From: a virus
IMG/VR virus record: IMGVR_UViG_3300050821_003608
Span: 1 to 64,000 of that record
Reading direction: 5' to 3' (one strand)
DNA length: 64,000 nucleotides
The notes under the pieces are model-generated. The model saw only the letters and a list, made by a program, of their open reading frames with translations. It had not been told where the DNA came from and ran no database searches. A program made the translations under genes and the position numbers. Shown in pieces: positions 16,780 to 25,000 of the stretch (its first letter is position 1; each line of letters starts with the position of its first letter).

Positions 16780-19715
16780 CGCGACAACCTTTCTAGCATC
16801 CCCTCGTTGTAAAGTAAATCTTCAATTGACGACGTGGTGCGGTGCATCGGATGGTCCGGGTTGACGAGGAGGCCGGACGGGGACGGGCCGAGGTTCAAGG
16901 GCGGGAGCGCGGAGGATTCGACGAAGCGTTTCTTCGAGCGATCCGCGAGTTGATCCATGTCGTGTGGGCAGAAGATGGCCATGGCGGAGGCGAAGATACG
17001 GTCGTCGTGGGAGTCGTCGGCGTGCTCCAGCTTCTCCTTGCCCGAGGAGGTGACGTGCACCTCGAACTCCTTCATCTCGTTGATGAGCCAGGGACTATTT
17101 ATCTCCGCCCAGCCGTTCTGCGCCGCATGCACGAAGTTGCCGGTCAGCATCGCGCGGGTGTAGGAGAAGGTGAACCAGCCTCGCTTGCCGCCGGTTTTTT
17201 TCTGGCGGATGATGCGCTTAACGGAAGAGTCGTAGCGGGCCATCTTGTGAAAGTTGGTGTAGCCCATGCGCGCGAGCTGGAGCTGGCAGGTGTCGCCGAC
17301 GGCCGCGACCTGCTCGATGCTGAGATAGGGCTCCTTCCAGCGGGTCTGGCCGATGGCCATGTGCGTTTTGTAGTAGGCGGAGATCGCGAGGACGAAGGCG
17401 AAGGCTTCGACGTGGTTCACGCGGGACGAGGAGAACTCGGCGACTTGGATGTCGGGGTCGCCCTTCTTGCCACAGGTCCATACCGAGATGACTGTGGAGT
17501 CTTGTCCCTTGCCCTCGGAAGTGTCGACACCGATAGAGTAGCTGACGCCGGGCTCGGGATGATGGAAGATGAGCAGGATACCATCCACGTCCTCGGCCTG
17601 GTCCTCGCGGAGCGATTCGTCGCGGAGCGGGATGAACTCCCAGCGGAAGGTCTCCTGCTTATTGGAAGTGAAGCGGACGGGGATGCGCTCGCGAGAGTAG
17701 TCGTAGAACTCGGCAGCCACCTCGTGAGATTCCTCGATAGATTGTCCAGTGATTGTATAGCACTCGAAAGTCTTCTTCCTTCGCACCCTAATCTGGTCGA
17801 TGGTGTCATGTCCGAATACTGACTCTGAAGAACGCTGGAGAGCCTCTTCGTCGTCGCCAGCCATCTCTTGTAGGAATACACCTTCGATGTTCTTGGCCTT
17901 GGCTTGTTCGTGCTCGACCTCCCAGAACCACTGCTGCGCACGGGGCATCTTGTAGTCCACGCCGAGGTGCCTCGACAATAACTTATCGGAATGTACGTAG
18001 AGTTCCGCCTTGGCCACATGTGTCCGGGTGTTGCGGTTCGGGCGCCAGTCGGAAGGGATGGGCCGCATCCGCAACCATGTGGAGGTCGGGTAGATGTCGG
18101 TGCCACAGAACCAAGGAAGGAAGAGTGGGCAGAGACGCGAGCGACGATGGACCCAGTTGGCCTTGGCGTGGCGGTAGGTGTCTGGCCACCAGCCTTTGTC
18201 TCCCTCGCCCGTCGATTCGAGGATGCCGAAGACGGACGGGGATGCGTGGACCGCTTTGAAGAGAGAGGCTTCGATCTGATTCACGGGGTCGGTGAAGGAT
18301 GCACATTCAGAGAGATGATAGATGGTCGGAGTCGTGCCGCGCGCGATGCCAGAAGTTTGCGCGCCGTGTTGGAAGCTGACCCCTGATGCGGTGTGGCCGA
18401 AGACTAGCATCCCGCGATCGGACTCGACGCGCCGGGTCCACGACGGACGGAGCCAGATGGGCATCATGTCGTAGGCCAGGAACAGCATGTTGGCCATGAG
18501 GGAGGTCTTGGTCTGGTCCGCGGAACCGATGACCGCGTTGACGCCGTGGGCGAAGATGATGCGGAGAGCGATGAGGAGTTCGACGAGCGTGGACATGCCG
18601 AGCTGCCGCGCCTTGAGAATCATTATCTCGATAGAGGCCCGCATCTCTTCAAGGTCGCAGATGATGTCGAACAGGAGACGCTGCGGGATGCGGAAGCGGA
18701 ATCGTTGGATGATGTTCTCTTCGTTTTTGATAAAGCAGTTCTTGCTCGCGTAACCCCACGCCACATAATTCCCCGTCTCGGTTTGCATGGAAACTACTTC
18801 ACCCTCGCCATCTGGTTCCACTGAGACAATCGAATCCTTATCTCCCTTCAAGGTAGAATGCTGACTGAAGATATAACGCTCCAAACTCTCAAAGCGTATG
18901 GGCCGACACCAAGCCAGAAATCTTGCCATTTCTGCGGCTCCACCGTTTATGGATATAACTTTTCCATTCTTCATCACTCCCGCATGGAAGCCCAAAACAC
19001 GTAGAGTTTCCGCAATATGAGCATGAACTTTAGGGTTATGTATCTTATCTTGTGCTATATAATGGCGACTACCTTCTCCATCGTAGAGTCCCCCCAACCA
19101 TGCTGCTCGCTGTGGATGAGATGGCTCGTTGGAATAAACATTCACTAAGCGACGAAGATTCCACCCCACACGCGCACGAATCCATGGCCTCTTTGATCTA
19201 TCGTAATTCCCAGAAGACCAGAGATGGTCAGGGGTGCAGCGAATCACTCGACCCGAAGCTAAAGTAACTCTTACAATCGGAGCAATGCGCCTAGAAATAG
19301 CTAAAACCTTAGACCGTTTCCAACTTTCCCTAAGTGTACCCCTCCATGCTCCTTGACTAGAGCGAAGAACGCGTTCCCACCCCATGACAATATCTCCGAC
19401 TTGCACCTCTCCGATTGGCTTGAATGTGAAGTCTCCCATCCAAATAGGAGCTTCGGGAGGATTACAGTAGCGGGTCAGCGCGTAGGCCGCGTCGCACATG
19501 CACAGAACTTGTTCGTTGAGCATCCATTGTTGGTTGGAAGGAGAGAGGTTCTGGGTCGAGGCGGGGCGACCGGTGTCGTCGAGGAGGTATTTCCCTTCGC
19601 GATGGAGACGGGACTCGAAGGCGTCGACTTCCTCGACGGATTTGTAATCGACAGTGAAGCCAAACTCGTCGCGGGCGAGCTGGAGGCGTTCTTCGACGAT
19701 GGAAGCTGCGTACAC
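16776..19715 (-). CDS. terL: Large terminase subunit with intein, 979 aa
   Basis: ATPase-nuclease that packages DNA through the portal. GTG start immediately after the small-subunit stop. Host-protein motifs: Walker A-like ILKARQLGMSTLVE, Walker B-like TIYHLSECASF, nuclease acids in VDTSEGKGQDSTVI and DDSHDDRIFASAMA. The mature sequence resumes CFIKNEENIIQRFRFRIPQR, a typical terminase phrase, after a 243-residue intein inserted at Tyr83/Cys84. Without the intein the protein would be 736 residues. The C-terminal 60 residues (LPPLNLGPSPSG...) look like a flexible tail. The intein must splice for function. Confidence 0.9.
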   Translation of the reverse strand: MYAASIVEERLQLARDEFGFTVDYKSVEEVDAFESRLHREGKYLLDDTGRPASTQNLSPSNQQWMLNEQVLCMCDAAYALTRYCNPPEAPIWMGDFTFKPIGEVQVGDIVMGWERVLRSSQGAWRGTLRESWKRSKVLAISRRIAPIVRVTLASGRVIRCTPDHLWSSGNYDRSKRPWIRARVGWNLRRLVNVYSNEPSHPQRAAWLGGLYDGEGSRHYIAQDKIHNPKVHAHIAETLRVLGFHAGVMKNGKVISINGGAAEMARFLAWCRPIRFESLERYIFSQHSTLKGDKDSIVSVEPDGEGEVVSMQTETGNYVAWGYASKNCFIKNEENIIQRFRFRIPQRLLFDIICDLEEMRASIEIMILKARQLGMSTLVELLIALRIIFAHGVNAVIGSADQTKTSLMANMLFLAYDMMPIWLRPSWTRRVESDRGMLVFGHTASGVSFQHGAQTSGIARGTTPTIYHLSECASFTDPVNQIEASLFKAVHASPSVFGILESTGEGDKGWWPDTYRHAKANWVHRRSRLCPLFLPWFCGTDIYPTSTWLRMRPIPSDWRPNRNTRTHVAKAELYVHSDKLLSRHLGVDYKMPRAQQWFWEVEHEQAKAKNIEGVFLQEMAGDDEEALQRSSESVFGHDTIDQIRVRRKKTFECYTITGQSIEESHEVAAEFYDYSRERIPVRFTSNKQETFRWEFIPLRDESLREDQAEDVDGILLIFHHPEPGVSYSIGVDTSEGKGQDSTVISVWTCGKKGDPDIQVAEFSSSRVNHVEAFAFVLAISAYYKTHMAIGQTRWKEPYLSIEQVAAVGDTCQLQLARMGYTNFHKMARYDSSVKRIIRQKKTGGKRGWFTFSYTRAMLTGNFVHAAQNGWAEINSPWLINEMKEFEVHVTSSGKEKLEHADDSHDDRIFASAMAIFCPHDMDQLADRSKKRFVESSALPPLNLGPSPSGLLVNPDHPMHRTTSSIEDLLYNEGMLERLSR
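18738..19466 (-). mobile_element. Intein with LAGLIDADG motif inside large terminase
   Basis: Residues 84-326 of the terminase frame. Block A begins at Cys84 with KPIGEVQVGDIVMG; block B is VRVTLASGRVIRCTPDHLW; a LAGLIDADG-type motif is AAWLGGLYDGEGS; the end is GNYVAWGYASKN followed by Cys+1. Both splice junctions fall inside a conserved terminase phrase (TRY/CFIK). The DNA is visibly AT-richer than the flanking exteins, as expected of a recently acquired element. Only one clear LAGLIDADG motif is seen and the intein is short (243 residues), so homing activity may be reduced. Confidence 0.92.
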
Positions 19716-20531
19716 CTAGGGAGTCAACTCGGCTTCCTCTTCCCTTTCGTTGTCGTCTCGGTCTTCCACTACTTCCACCACTTCAAGGTCTTCGTGCGGC
19801 ATCACTTCCGGCAGGACTGTTCCTTCGACGCTCGCGGGCAGTGCAGGCGTGCCGCGAGCGTCGTTGAAGCGGTTGACCATTCGCCGGATAGTCGCTTCCG
19901 GTGGCGGCGCCGTGACGGACGCGGCCTGCGCGTTCGCCTGCGCCGAGGCGTTCTGAGCGATGGTGATGTTGGTCTGCGCTCCTCGGGGAGTGGGCAGGAA
20001 TCCGGTGGCCTTGTGCAAGGTGGCGCGGTCCTCGGTGCCTTCGTCGGTCAGGGCCATCTCGACGGTCTTCTGCGTGACGCGCGGATGGCTCACGGCTGCG
20101 ACGAGCATCGAGGCTTGCGCGCCGAGGCGGACGGCGGTGGCGGTCAGGATTTCGAGAATGCGCAGAGGCGACACAGCGACGGACAGACAGAATGCTTCGA
20201 CAGGTAGAATGCGAGCGAGCGTCCGAGGCATCGCGTAGTACACGTCGAGCACCTTGCGCGCTTCAGGATCGGCGGAAGAGTCGAGATACCAGGGCCACGA
20301 GCGAGCGATGTCTGAGCCGGGGCCGTAGGGAGGGACGTGCTCGGTCACACGCTTGATGTCAACCGCATCGCCATGCTGGCTGACGAGTTTGTGCGTTACC
20401 CTCTGCTGTCCTGCACGACGAATCACGGCGGCAATGGCCTTGAGCTGCGGCGTAATCTGTGGCTGCTTGCGCACGTCTTCGACGCGGACGCCGAGTTTCT
20501 CGTAGGCTTCGGCGATGGGCCATGTGGGCAT
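19716..20531 (-). CDS. Small terminase subunit-like protein, 271 aa
   Basis: Directly upstream of the large subunit with no gap. Helical N-terminus (AEAYEKLGVRVEDVRKQPQI), a middle helical domain (FCLSVAVSPLRILEILTATA), the phrase LHKATGFLPTPRGAQTNITI, which I associate with small terminases of related phages, then an Ala/Gln-rich stretch and a very acidic C-terminus (DRDDNEREEEAELTP). Assigned mainly by position and this phrase. It would recognise the packaging site and stimulate the motor. Confidence 0.65.
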   Translation of the reverse strand: MPTWPIAEAYEKLGVRVEDVRKQPQITPQLKAIAAVIRRAGQQRVTHKLVSQHGDAVDIKRVTEHVPPYGPGSDIARSWPWYLDSSADPEARKVLDVYYAMPRTLARILPVEAFCLSVAVSPLRILEILTATAVRLGAQASMLVAAVSHPRVTQKTVEMALTDEGTEDRATLHKATGFLPTPRGAQTNITIAQNASAQANAQAASVTAPPPEATIRRMVNRFNDARGTPALPASVEGTVLPEVMPHEDLEVVEVVEDRDDNEREEEAELTP

Positions 20532-20786
20532 TTAATCTTGATCCTCGGGGAAGTCCTCGGCGGTGGCAAGTCCCTGTTCGATGAGGTCGCGGTGGTAGGC
20601 GCGATTGGCCTCGCGCACGTCGAGGGAGGAGAAGTCCGTCGTGGACTTAGCGCGAGAACGATGCTTCTTGTCGTGGTCGGACTGAGCCAAGGACGCGAGG
20701 GTGCGCTGGGAATCCGCGATGGATTCGGCTGCGACGACGAGGCGGCGCAGGTAGACGACGACGCGGAGTTGGAAGATGACGTTCAT
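20532..20786 (-). CDS. Unknown protein, 84 aa
   Basis: ATG overlaps the upstream stop (ATGA) and the TAA abuts the next ATG. Helical start (VVVYLRRLVVAAESIADSQR) followed by a charged part (DHDKKHRSRAKSTTDFSSLD) and an acidic end. It could be a small regulator or packaging accessory. Not recognised. Confidence 0.6.
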   Translation of the reverse strand: MNVIFQLRVVVYLRRLVVAAESIADSQRTLASLAQSDHDKKHRSRAKSTTDFSSLDVREANRAYHRDLIEQGLATAEDFPEDQD

Positions 20787-21028
20787 GGGATGGGAGAGTA
20801 TTTGCGCTCGAACACTTCCTTCGGGTTGAGGTAGATGTAGCCGTCGGATTGGATGACCCAGTAGTCTCCGGGAACGGGACGCATACGCGCAATCATACCG
20901 TCACTGGCTCTAACTTCACATCCGTCCTCCAAGGTCAGAGGAATGTAGCCGTGACGCGAATCGTACACTCCCACCTCGGCTATTTTCAATGCCTCGACTT
21001 CAACTGGGTTGGCTCGGTACTTGGGCAT
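20783..21028 (-). CDS. PGDYG-domain-like protein, 81 aa
   Basis: Ribosome site GGAGG six bases before the ATG, which lies inside the end of the previous gene. The start MPKYRANPVEVEALKI and the phrase VPGDYWVIQSDGYIYLNPKE followed by VFERKYSPI match a small family of phage proteins in which PGDYG-like residues precede a conserved Phe/Tyr end. The family has no established function. The match is from memory of the pattern. Confidence 0.6.
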   Translation of the reverse strand: MPKYRANPVEVEALKIAEVGVYDSRHGYIPLTLEDGCEVRASDGMIARMRPVPGDYWVIQSDGYIYLNPKEVFERKYSPIP

Positions 21029-21584
21029 GACTCGCCTCCTCTTCTGCTCCTTCGATGACGATGTCCTGTACCTCGCTCAGAAGATTCCAGTCCACCTTGG
21101 CCTGCGCGGTCGTGTCGACGATGGACACGTCCCCCTCGCCCAGTTCAGGGTACGAGCCGGGCGGGTAGGTGATGGACTCCTGCGCGCGAGTGCCGTCGTT
21201 CTGAGGGACGAGGCACGGGATGGGCATGTCGTTGCGCAGGCGCTCGGCGTTGCCGGAATCGACCTTGCGCGTCAGGGTCGTGGCACCGACTTCGCCTCCA
21301 CGCTCCGCGTTTAGCAGGGGCGGGGCTTCGATGGACAGACGCGAGGGTTGGGACGCGATTTCGGTCGGCGTCGCCGGCTTCGACGACAGGGATACGGACG
21401 ACTCCGGGTAGAAGGGATTGTCCATGTGCAGCTTGAGGGAGATGGAGTAGGCCACGCGCGGGAAGGCTACGTTCGGTTGCAACATGCACTCGTTGTCGAG
21501 AAGCCGCTGGCAGTCGGCGAGGATGATCTTCTTGAGTTCGTCCCCGTTGAGCGGGAGGTTCAGGATTTGTTCGTGTCCGGGCAT
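21000..21584 (-). CDS. Unknown late-module protein, 194 aa
   Basis: The ATG at MPGHEQILNLPL is chosen because AGGAGG precedes it and it shares a base with the upstream TGA; the open frame runs 18 codons further. N-terminal helix (LKKIILADCQRLLDNECMLQ), then a Ser/Pro-rich middle and an acidic end (DIVIEGAEEEASHA). Its stop overlaps the next gene by 29 bases. Function unknown. Confidence 0.6.
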   Translation of the reverse strand: MPGHEQILNLPLNGDELKKIILADCQRLLDNECMLQPNVAFPRVAYSISLKLHMDNPFYPESSVSLSSKPATPTEIASQPSRLSIEAPPLLNAERGGEVGATTLTRKVDSGNAERLRNDMPIPCLVPQNDGTRAQESITYPPGSYPELGEGDVSIVDTTAQAKVDWNLLSEVQDIVIEGAEEEASHAQVPSQPS

Positions 21585-21793
21585 CACGCCTCCTGATTCT
21601 CTGACTTGTTGGCCATCGCTTTCTTTGCGAAGAAGCAAGCCTCTTCTAGTTTCGTCTTGACGATGGACAACTCACGTCCTGCTCCACACTCTCCTTCCAG
21701 AAAGGTGAGTAGGCCATCGAAGGCATTTGCGATAGCCTTCGCGCTGTTCTTTCCCTGCTCGTTCAACATGTGCACTTGGAATAATGTATCCAT
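21584..21793 (-). CDS. Small helical protein, 69 aa
   Basis: Starts MDTLFQVHMLNEQGKNSAKA and is helical throughout (GLLTFLEGECGAGRELSIVK, LEEACFFAKKAMANKSE). The length, helix content and two-gene coupling (TAATG upstream, TGATG downstream) recall small phage proteins that pair tail or packaging parts. No specific match. Confidence 0.55.
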   Translation of the reverse strand: MDTLFQVHMLNEQGKNSAKAIANAFDGLLTFLEGECGAGRELSIVKTKLEEACFFAKKAMANKSENQEA

Positions 21794-22167
21794 TAGGACC
21801 GCCCTCCTTGGGCGGGATACTTCTTCGATTTCGTTGTGGGCGTCTTCATTCTACATCGCCTGCGCTCGATCGCGGCACGCAGGAGAAAGTTGAACCTCGC
21901 GTCATCGATAGTCGGATCGTCGAGGCCATGCTCGCGGAGAACGTCCCACTGGATGCCTGCGAGAAGGATGTTGATTAGTCTGGAGCGGTGACGAGTGCGG
22001 AACAGGTACAGATGGTTCGCGGGGTCCGAGTGTCGTCGCGCCTCGACAGTGCAGTATGGGAGCCACTCGCGCCAGCGACGCTCGATGTAGTTCTCGCGCT
22101 TCGGCGGGAGCATGGGCGGAGCGGGCTGGCTGACGAGGGACTGGATGTCGCTTCGGGTGGTGGCCAT
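21793..22167 (-). CDS. Unknown basic protein, 124 aa
   Basis: After a Pro-rich start (SQPAPPMLPPKRENYIERRW) come aromatic and basic stretches (LYLFRTRHRSRLINILLAGI) and a Lys-rich tail (KTPTTKSKKYPAQGGRS). The stop shares a base with the next ATG. High Arg/Lys content suggests nucleic acid contact, but no fold is recognised. Confidence 0.55.
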   Translation of the reverse strand: MATTRSDIQSLVSQPAPPMLPPKRENYIERRWREWLPYCTVEARRHSDPANHLYLFRTRHRSRLINILLAGIQWDVLREHGLDDPTIDDARFNFLLRAAIERRRCRMKTPTTKSKKYPAQGGRS

Positions 22168-22188
22168 GGAAGTTATTTCTCCTTCGAC

Positions 22189-22590
22189 TCAGCGATGGAC
22201 GACCGCGACGTGCGACATGTCGACGTGGGTCGTCTTGTCCTTGCGCCATTCCACGATGCCGTGGCCTAGCTGGAGGCAGCTTCCACCGTAGCTGATGGCT
22301 GCGCCTGACTTGCCGCCAATCTTCTCCGAGATGGGAATCATCAGGAAGTTCGCGCCGGTGTAGACGCCGAAGATGGCCCACGACTCGCCATACTTGCCGT
22401 CACAACGTTCGACTCCGCCTGTGCGGCAGTGGTGCAGGCCAGCGGCGCCGACGCCGGCGGACACGCCCGCGTAGAGCAGCTTGGTCGCGACGGGATGACG
22501 GAGGAACCAGTCGAGCGGATTCGCCAAGGTCGTGGTCGATAGGCCCATCAGGACTAGAGTCGCTATCGTCACTCTAATTGTCGTTGCCAC
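22189..22590 (-). CDS. Small membrane protein, 133 aa
   Basis: The GTG is chosen over an ATG 15 bases upstream because AGGAGG sits six bases before the GTG and the ATG lies inside that site. A hydrophobic N-terminus (VTIATLVLMGLSTTTLA) acts as signal or anchor; further hydrophobic stretches follow (TKLLYAGVSAGVGAAGLHHC, SWAIFGVYTGANFLMIPISE). Overall layout resembles the membrane protein at 28.1 kb. A role at the host membrane is inferred. Confidence 0.6.
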   Translation of the reverse strand: MATTIRVTIATLVLMGLSTTTLANPLDWFLRHPVATKLLYAGVSAGVGAAGLHHCRTGGVERCDGKYGESWAIFGVYTGANFLMIPISEKIGGKSGAAISYGGSCLQLGHGIVEWRKDKTTHVDMSHVAVVHR

Positions 22591-23491
22591 GTTCGGCCTC
22601 CTCATACGCGGACTGCTCGTCCACCGTCGAAGTCGATTCCACTTTCACCTGGTCCGAGCGAACCCATTCGTTGCCCACGCGCACGTAGTCCACGCTAGGG
22701 TCGGCGGTGTCGGGCTCGATGGGCGGATGGTCGCCGCGGAACGAGACGCCGACGGGGATGCGGTTGGCTTCCTCGACGACGGCCTCGACCTGTGCGAGCT
22801 GGTCGTCGGCCATCACAGGAAGTTCGGTGATGCTGCCGTCGTCGTTTATCTTCACGGGCACTCCATCGTCGGGCTCGGCTATCGGCGGGGGCGAGGGCGG
22901 GGCCGACACTGTTCGTTCCGGCTGTGGCTCCTCCCTCGGTGCCGACGCAAACCGCACGCTCTCAGAGGGGACCATCCTCGTCGTCGTGGGGACTTCCAGC
23001 CTCGGTGGCGGCGCCATCGTCACTACGTCCTCCAGCCGCGGGGGCGGAGCGATAAGCGTCGAGGCTGCCTCGGTCTGCGGCGGACGCGCATGTAGTCGTG
23101 GCCTCCCGACCGGACGCTTGGGTATCCCCAGCCGCTTCCGCCTTCTCTCGGCTGAGGTGGCCCAGTTCGGATTCGGCGGATCCTCCGGCCGTCTCGCGTT
23201 CGAGTGCATCGGCAGCCGATTCCATCCCGCCGACCCGCAGCGCGGACAGGCGGTGGGCGGCCTCCCAACCGTCAATCCCTTCCACGTGTGTCCGCAGCGA
23301 GTGCACGGTCCCCACGTCGGGCGGTCGGACTTGTCCGACTGGAGCCGCGCGAGGAGGATGGAGATTTCCGTGTCAATGTCGTGGCGCTGGCGGCGCAGGA
23401 TGACGAGCCGCTGGATGTCCTCCTCGACCTGGGCCATGGTTGAGCCGGGTGGGGGAGGTGGGAGGGTTTCGGTTGTGGATTGGTCGATCAC
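22574..23491 (-). CDS. Zinc-ribbon and AT-hook-like protein, 305 aa
   Basis: GTG start overlapping the previous stop (GTGA). Residues about 18-52 are coiled coil (MAQVEEDIQRLVILRRQRHD). A zinc ribbon follows: CTRCGHTWKGLT with CPRCGSAGW about 15 residues later. Then a basic segment RKRLGIPKRPVGRPRL contains the GRP core of an AT-hook. The rest is Pro-rich and disordered with an acidic end. The combination suggests a DNA-binding regulator, plausible for the first genes of the late unit. Confidence 0.65.
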   Translation of the reverse strand: MIDQSTTETLPPPPPGSTMAQVEEDIQRLVILRRQRHDIDTEISILLARLQSDKSDRPTWGPCTRCGHTWKGLTVGRPPTACPRCGSAGWNRLPMHSNARRPEDPPNPNWATSAERRRKRLGIPKRPVGRPRLHARPPQTEAASTLIAPPPRLEDVVTMAPPPRLEVPTTTRMVPSESVRFASAPREEPQPERTVSAPPSPPPIAEPDDGVPVKINDDGSITELPVMADDQLAQVEAVVEEANRIPVGVSFRGDHPPIEPDTADPSVDYVRVGNEWVRSDQVKVESTSTVDEQSAYEEAERGNDN

Positions 23492-23802
23492 AGGGCGCGG
23501 ATGAACTCTCCCTGCTTGCCCCCGAGCTTGGCAATCCACGTGTCCCAGCGGCGGTCCCCTGTCGGCGAGGGACTGGCTGATGGGGAAGGCTCCGTCGTGT
23601 CTCCGCTGAGGACCGCGCGGAATCCCGAAAACAGAGAGCCCACTTTCTGCATGAAGGCTTCGTGTTCGCGTTGAAGCTGGCCCAAGTCCGCGCGCAACTC
23701 CCTTACTTCTTCGCGCAACTCCGCCAGTTCGTCCACGGACTCGGCCACATGAGCCGAGGAGGAGGAGGGAGAATCAGTGAGCAGATGCGGACGCGTAGTC
23801 AC
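23488..23802 (-). CDS. Coiled-coil protein, 104 aa
   Basis: Central coiled coil (ELAELREEVRELRADLGQLQ) flanked by Ser-rich ends. It overlaps the DnaJ-like gene upstream by 29 bases and the zinc-ribbon gene downstream as GTGA. Begins MTTRPHLLTDSPSSSSAHVA. Possibly a partner of the neighbouring zinc-ribbon protein, which also starts with a coiled coil. Function unknown. Confidence 0.55.
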   Translation of the reverse strand: MTTRPHLLTDSPSSSSAHVAESVDELAELREEVRELRADLGQLQREHEAFMQKVGSLFSGFRAVLSGDTTEPSPSASPSPTGDRRWDTWIAKLGGKQGEFIRAL

Positions 23803-24448
23803 GCTCGCCCTTCCCTTCCGTCAGTGCCGCGACGAACCCTTCCATCGCGCGTTCGAGGATCATCGGCGCGCCGCAGTTCTCCAAGCCACGGAGATAGACC
23901 AAGGCCATCTGCACTGCGCGCATGTTCAGCCGAACCTCGTTGAAGGTGTCGATGGCGATGACGCACTGATAGTTCGCGCCGGTCTTGCGGGCGATGAAGT
24001 CCAGAGCCCGCTTCCTGGCTTCGTCGTAGCGCATGTAGATGTTGATGTCCCCCGTGCGCGGGTTGTCCGGGTGGTACTGGGGGTGGTACTGGGCCGCGAG
24101 GCGCTTGAATGCGTCCCCGATGTCCCGCTCAGACGGCGACGGGGACGAGATGTGCAACGTCTCCTGCCACGAATAGTCGTCCGGCCGTTCCCGCGAGAAC
24201 CACACCGCGACTCCAGTGTCGGCTGGCGAGGGCACGTCCGCGAACTTCTCCCCGCTCGGGGGGATGTTGCAGGAGATGACGTAGCTCAGGACTTTCGAGC
24301 GCGTCAATTCCTTGCGCAGCTTCCCTACCGACTGGAGCAGGGTATCCTTCCACGCCTTCCGGTCCTTGAGATCGCGCAGGAGTGTCCGCGGCCAGCCATC
24401 CGGCCATGCCAAGGGGTAGGCTTCCTTCATCGTCGTTGTCGTAGTCAT
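23774..24448 (-). CDS. J-domain-like phage protein, 224 aa
   Basis: First gene of the late unit. Begins MTTTTTMKEAYPLAWPDGWP, the WPDGWPRT phrase being characteristic of a phage and plasmid family whose members keep a short J-domain. The J-like part includes AFKRLAAQYHPQYHPDNP with the HPD motif. The C-terminal part (AVQMALVYLRGLENCGAPMI) matches the same family. An upstream TTG start is possible; the ATG at 24448 is chosen with GGAGGG upstream. May recruit the host DnaK chaperone; role inferred. Confidence 0.65.
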   Translation of the reverse strand: MTTTTTMKEAYPLAWPDGWPRTLLRDLKDRKAWKDTLLQSVGKLRKELTRSKVLSYVISCNIPPSGEKFADVPSPADTGVAVWFSRERPDDYSWQETLHISSPSPSERDIGDAFKRLAAQYHPQYHPDNPRTGDINIYMRYDEARKRALDFIARKTGANYQCVIAIDTFNEVRLNMRAVQMALVYLRGLENCGAPMILERAMEGFVAALTEGKGERDYASASAH

Positions 24449-24475
24449 AGTCGTGTGCTTCCCTCCACGCCCCAA

Positions 24476-24504
24476 CCCTATCCTACTAGCGGAATGCTTG
24501 TCAA
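24476..24504 (-). promoter_or_regulatory. Leftward late-unit promoter candidate
   Basis: TTGACA at 24504-24499 in the shared context CTTGACAAGCATTC. The box 17 bases downstream reads ATAGGG and a TAGGAT begins 13 bases downstream, so the -10 is poor. Lies just before the J-domain gene, the first leftward gene. A weak -10 could reflect a need for an activator or a phage sigma factor. Confidence 0.5.
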
Positions 24505-24850
24505 GGGAAATCTACACAGTGTTCGTAATGGTAGGTAAGTACATGAAAATAAAAATGATAAAAATAGCCCTCGTAGTGTGGAAACACGGACCCGTTTCCC
24601 CTCTTCCCTATCCCGGACAACTCGGGCGACCGGGACTATGACAAGGCCGGCGTCGATCGGGACTGCCACGTCCAGGCGGCCGGCGAGGTCACAATGTTAC
24701 GCGTCGAGGTAACGTGTGGGGAGTCGCGTCCCGTCCCACGTGGTAGGCGTCGACAGAGGCGGAGACAAGGACAACGGACTAGACATGGCCATAGACGTGC
24801 TAGGCGCGCTGGGCAGGACATTAAATGGACACCATTCTCATCTCCCTCCC

Positions 24851-24888
24851 ATAATACCGTATTACGGTAATACCGTCATACCGTCATA
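24851..24888. repeat. ATACCGT iteron-like cluster
   Basis: Three direct copies of ATACCGT at 24854, 24870 and 24878 and one inverted copy of the core (TACGGTA at 24863) within about 35 bases. It lies 55 bases upstream of the rightward promoter. Could be operator sites for a repressor or binding sites for an origin protein. Confidence 0.55.
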
Positions 24889-24941
24889 CGCTACAGAATA
24901 CCATATCCTCAAACTATTTTGCCTTGCGTGTCGGATTTTAC

Positions 24942-24970
24942 TTGACAAGTGTTTGAGACTTTGCTAGAGT
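24942..24970 (+). promoter_or_regulatory. Rightward early promoter
   Basis: TTGACA, a 17-base spacer, then TAGAGT, close to the sigma-70 consensus. The shared context CTTGACAAG and the GACTTT-GCTA end of the spacer recur at 30.60 kb. The expected transcript start is about 24977, 24 bases before the first early ATG. Confidence 0.8.
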
Positions 24971-25000
24971 TTGAGTGTGGGACGGGAGACCACACTCGCC

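Larger units (their letters stand above)
24449..25000. other. Divergent control region without genes
   Basis: About 550 bases between the leftward late unit and rightward early unit. It contains a leftward TTGACA site at 24.50 kb, a rightward promoter at 24.94 kb and a cluster of ATACCGT repeats at 24.85 kb. The stretch 24.6-24.8 kb is GC-rich with no supported reading frame: one frame is open but has no start codon. The combination of divergent promoters and iteron-like repeats makes this the best candidate for the replication origin and switch region. Confidence 0.65.

Noticed and set aside
24528-24641. 37-codon plus-strand ORF in the control region
   Set aside because: No ribosome site, and it begins in AT-rich promoter-like DNA.
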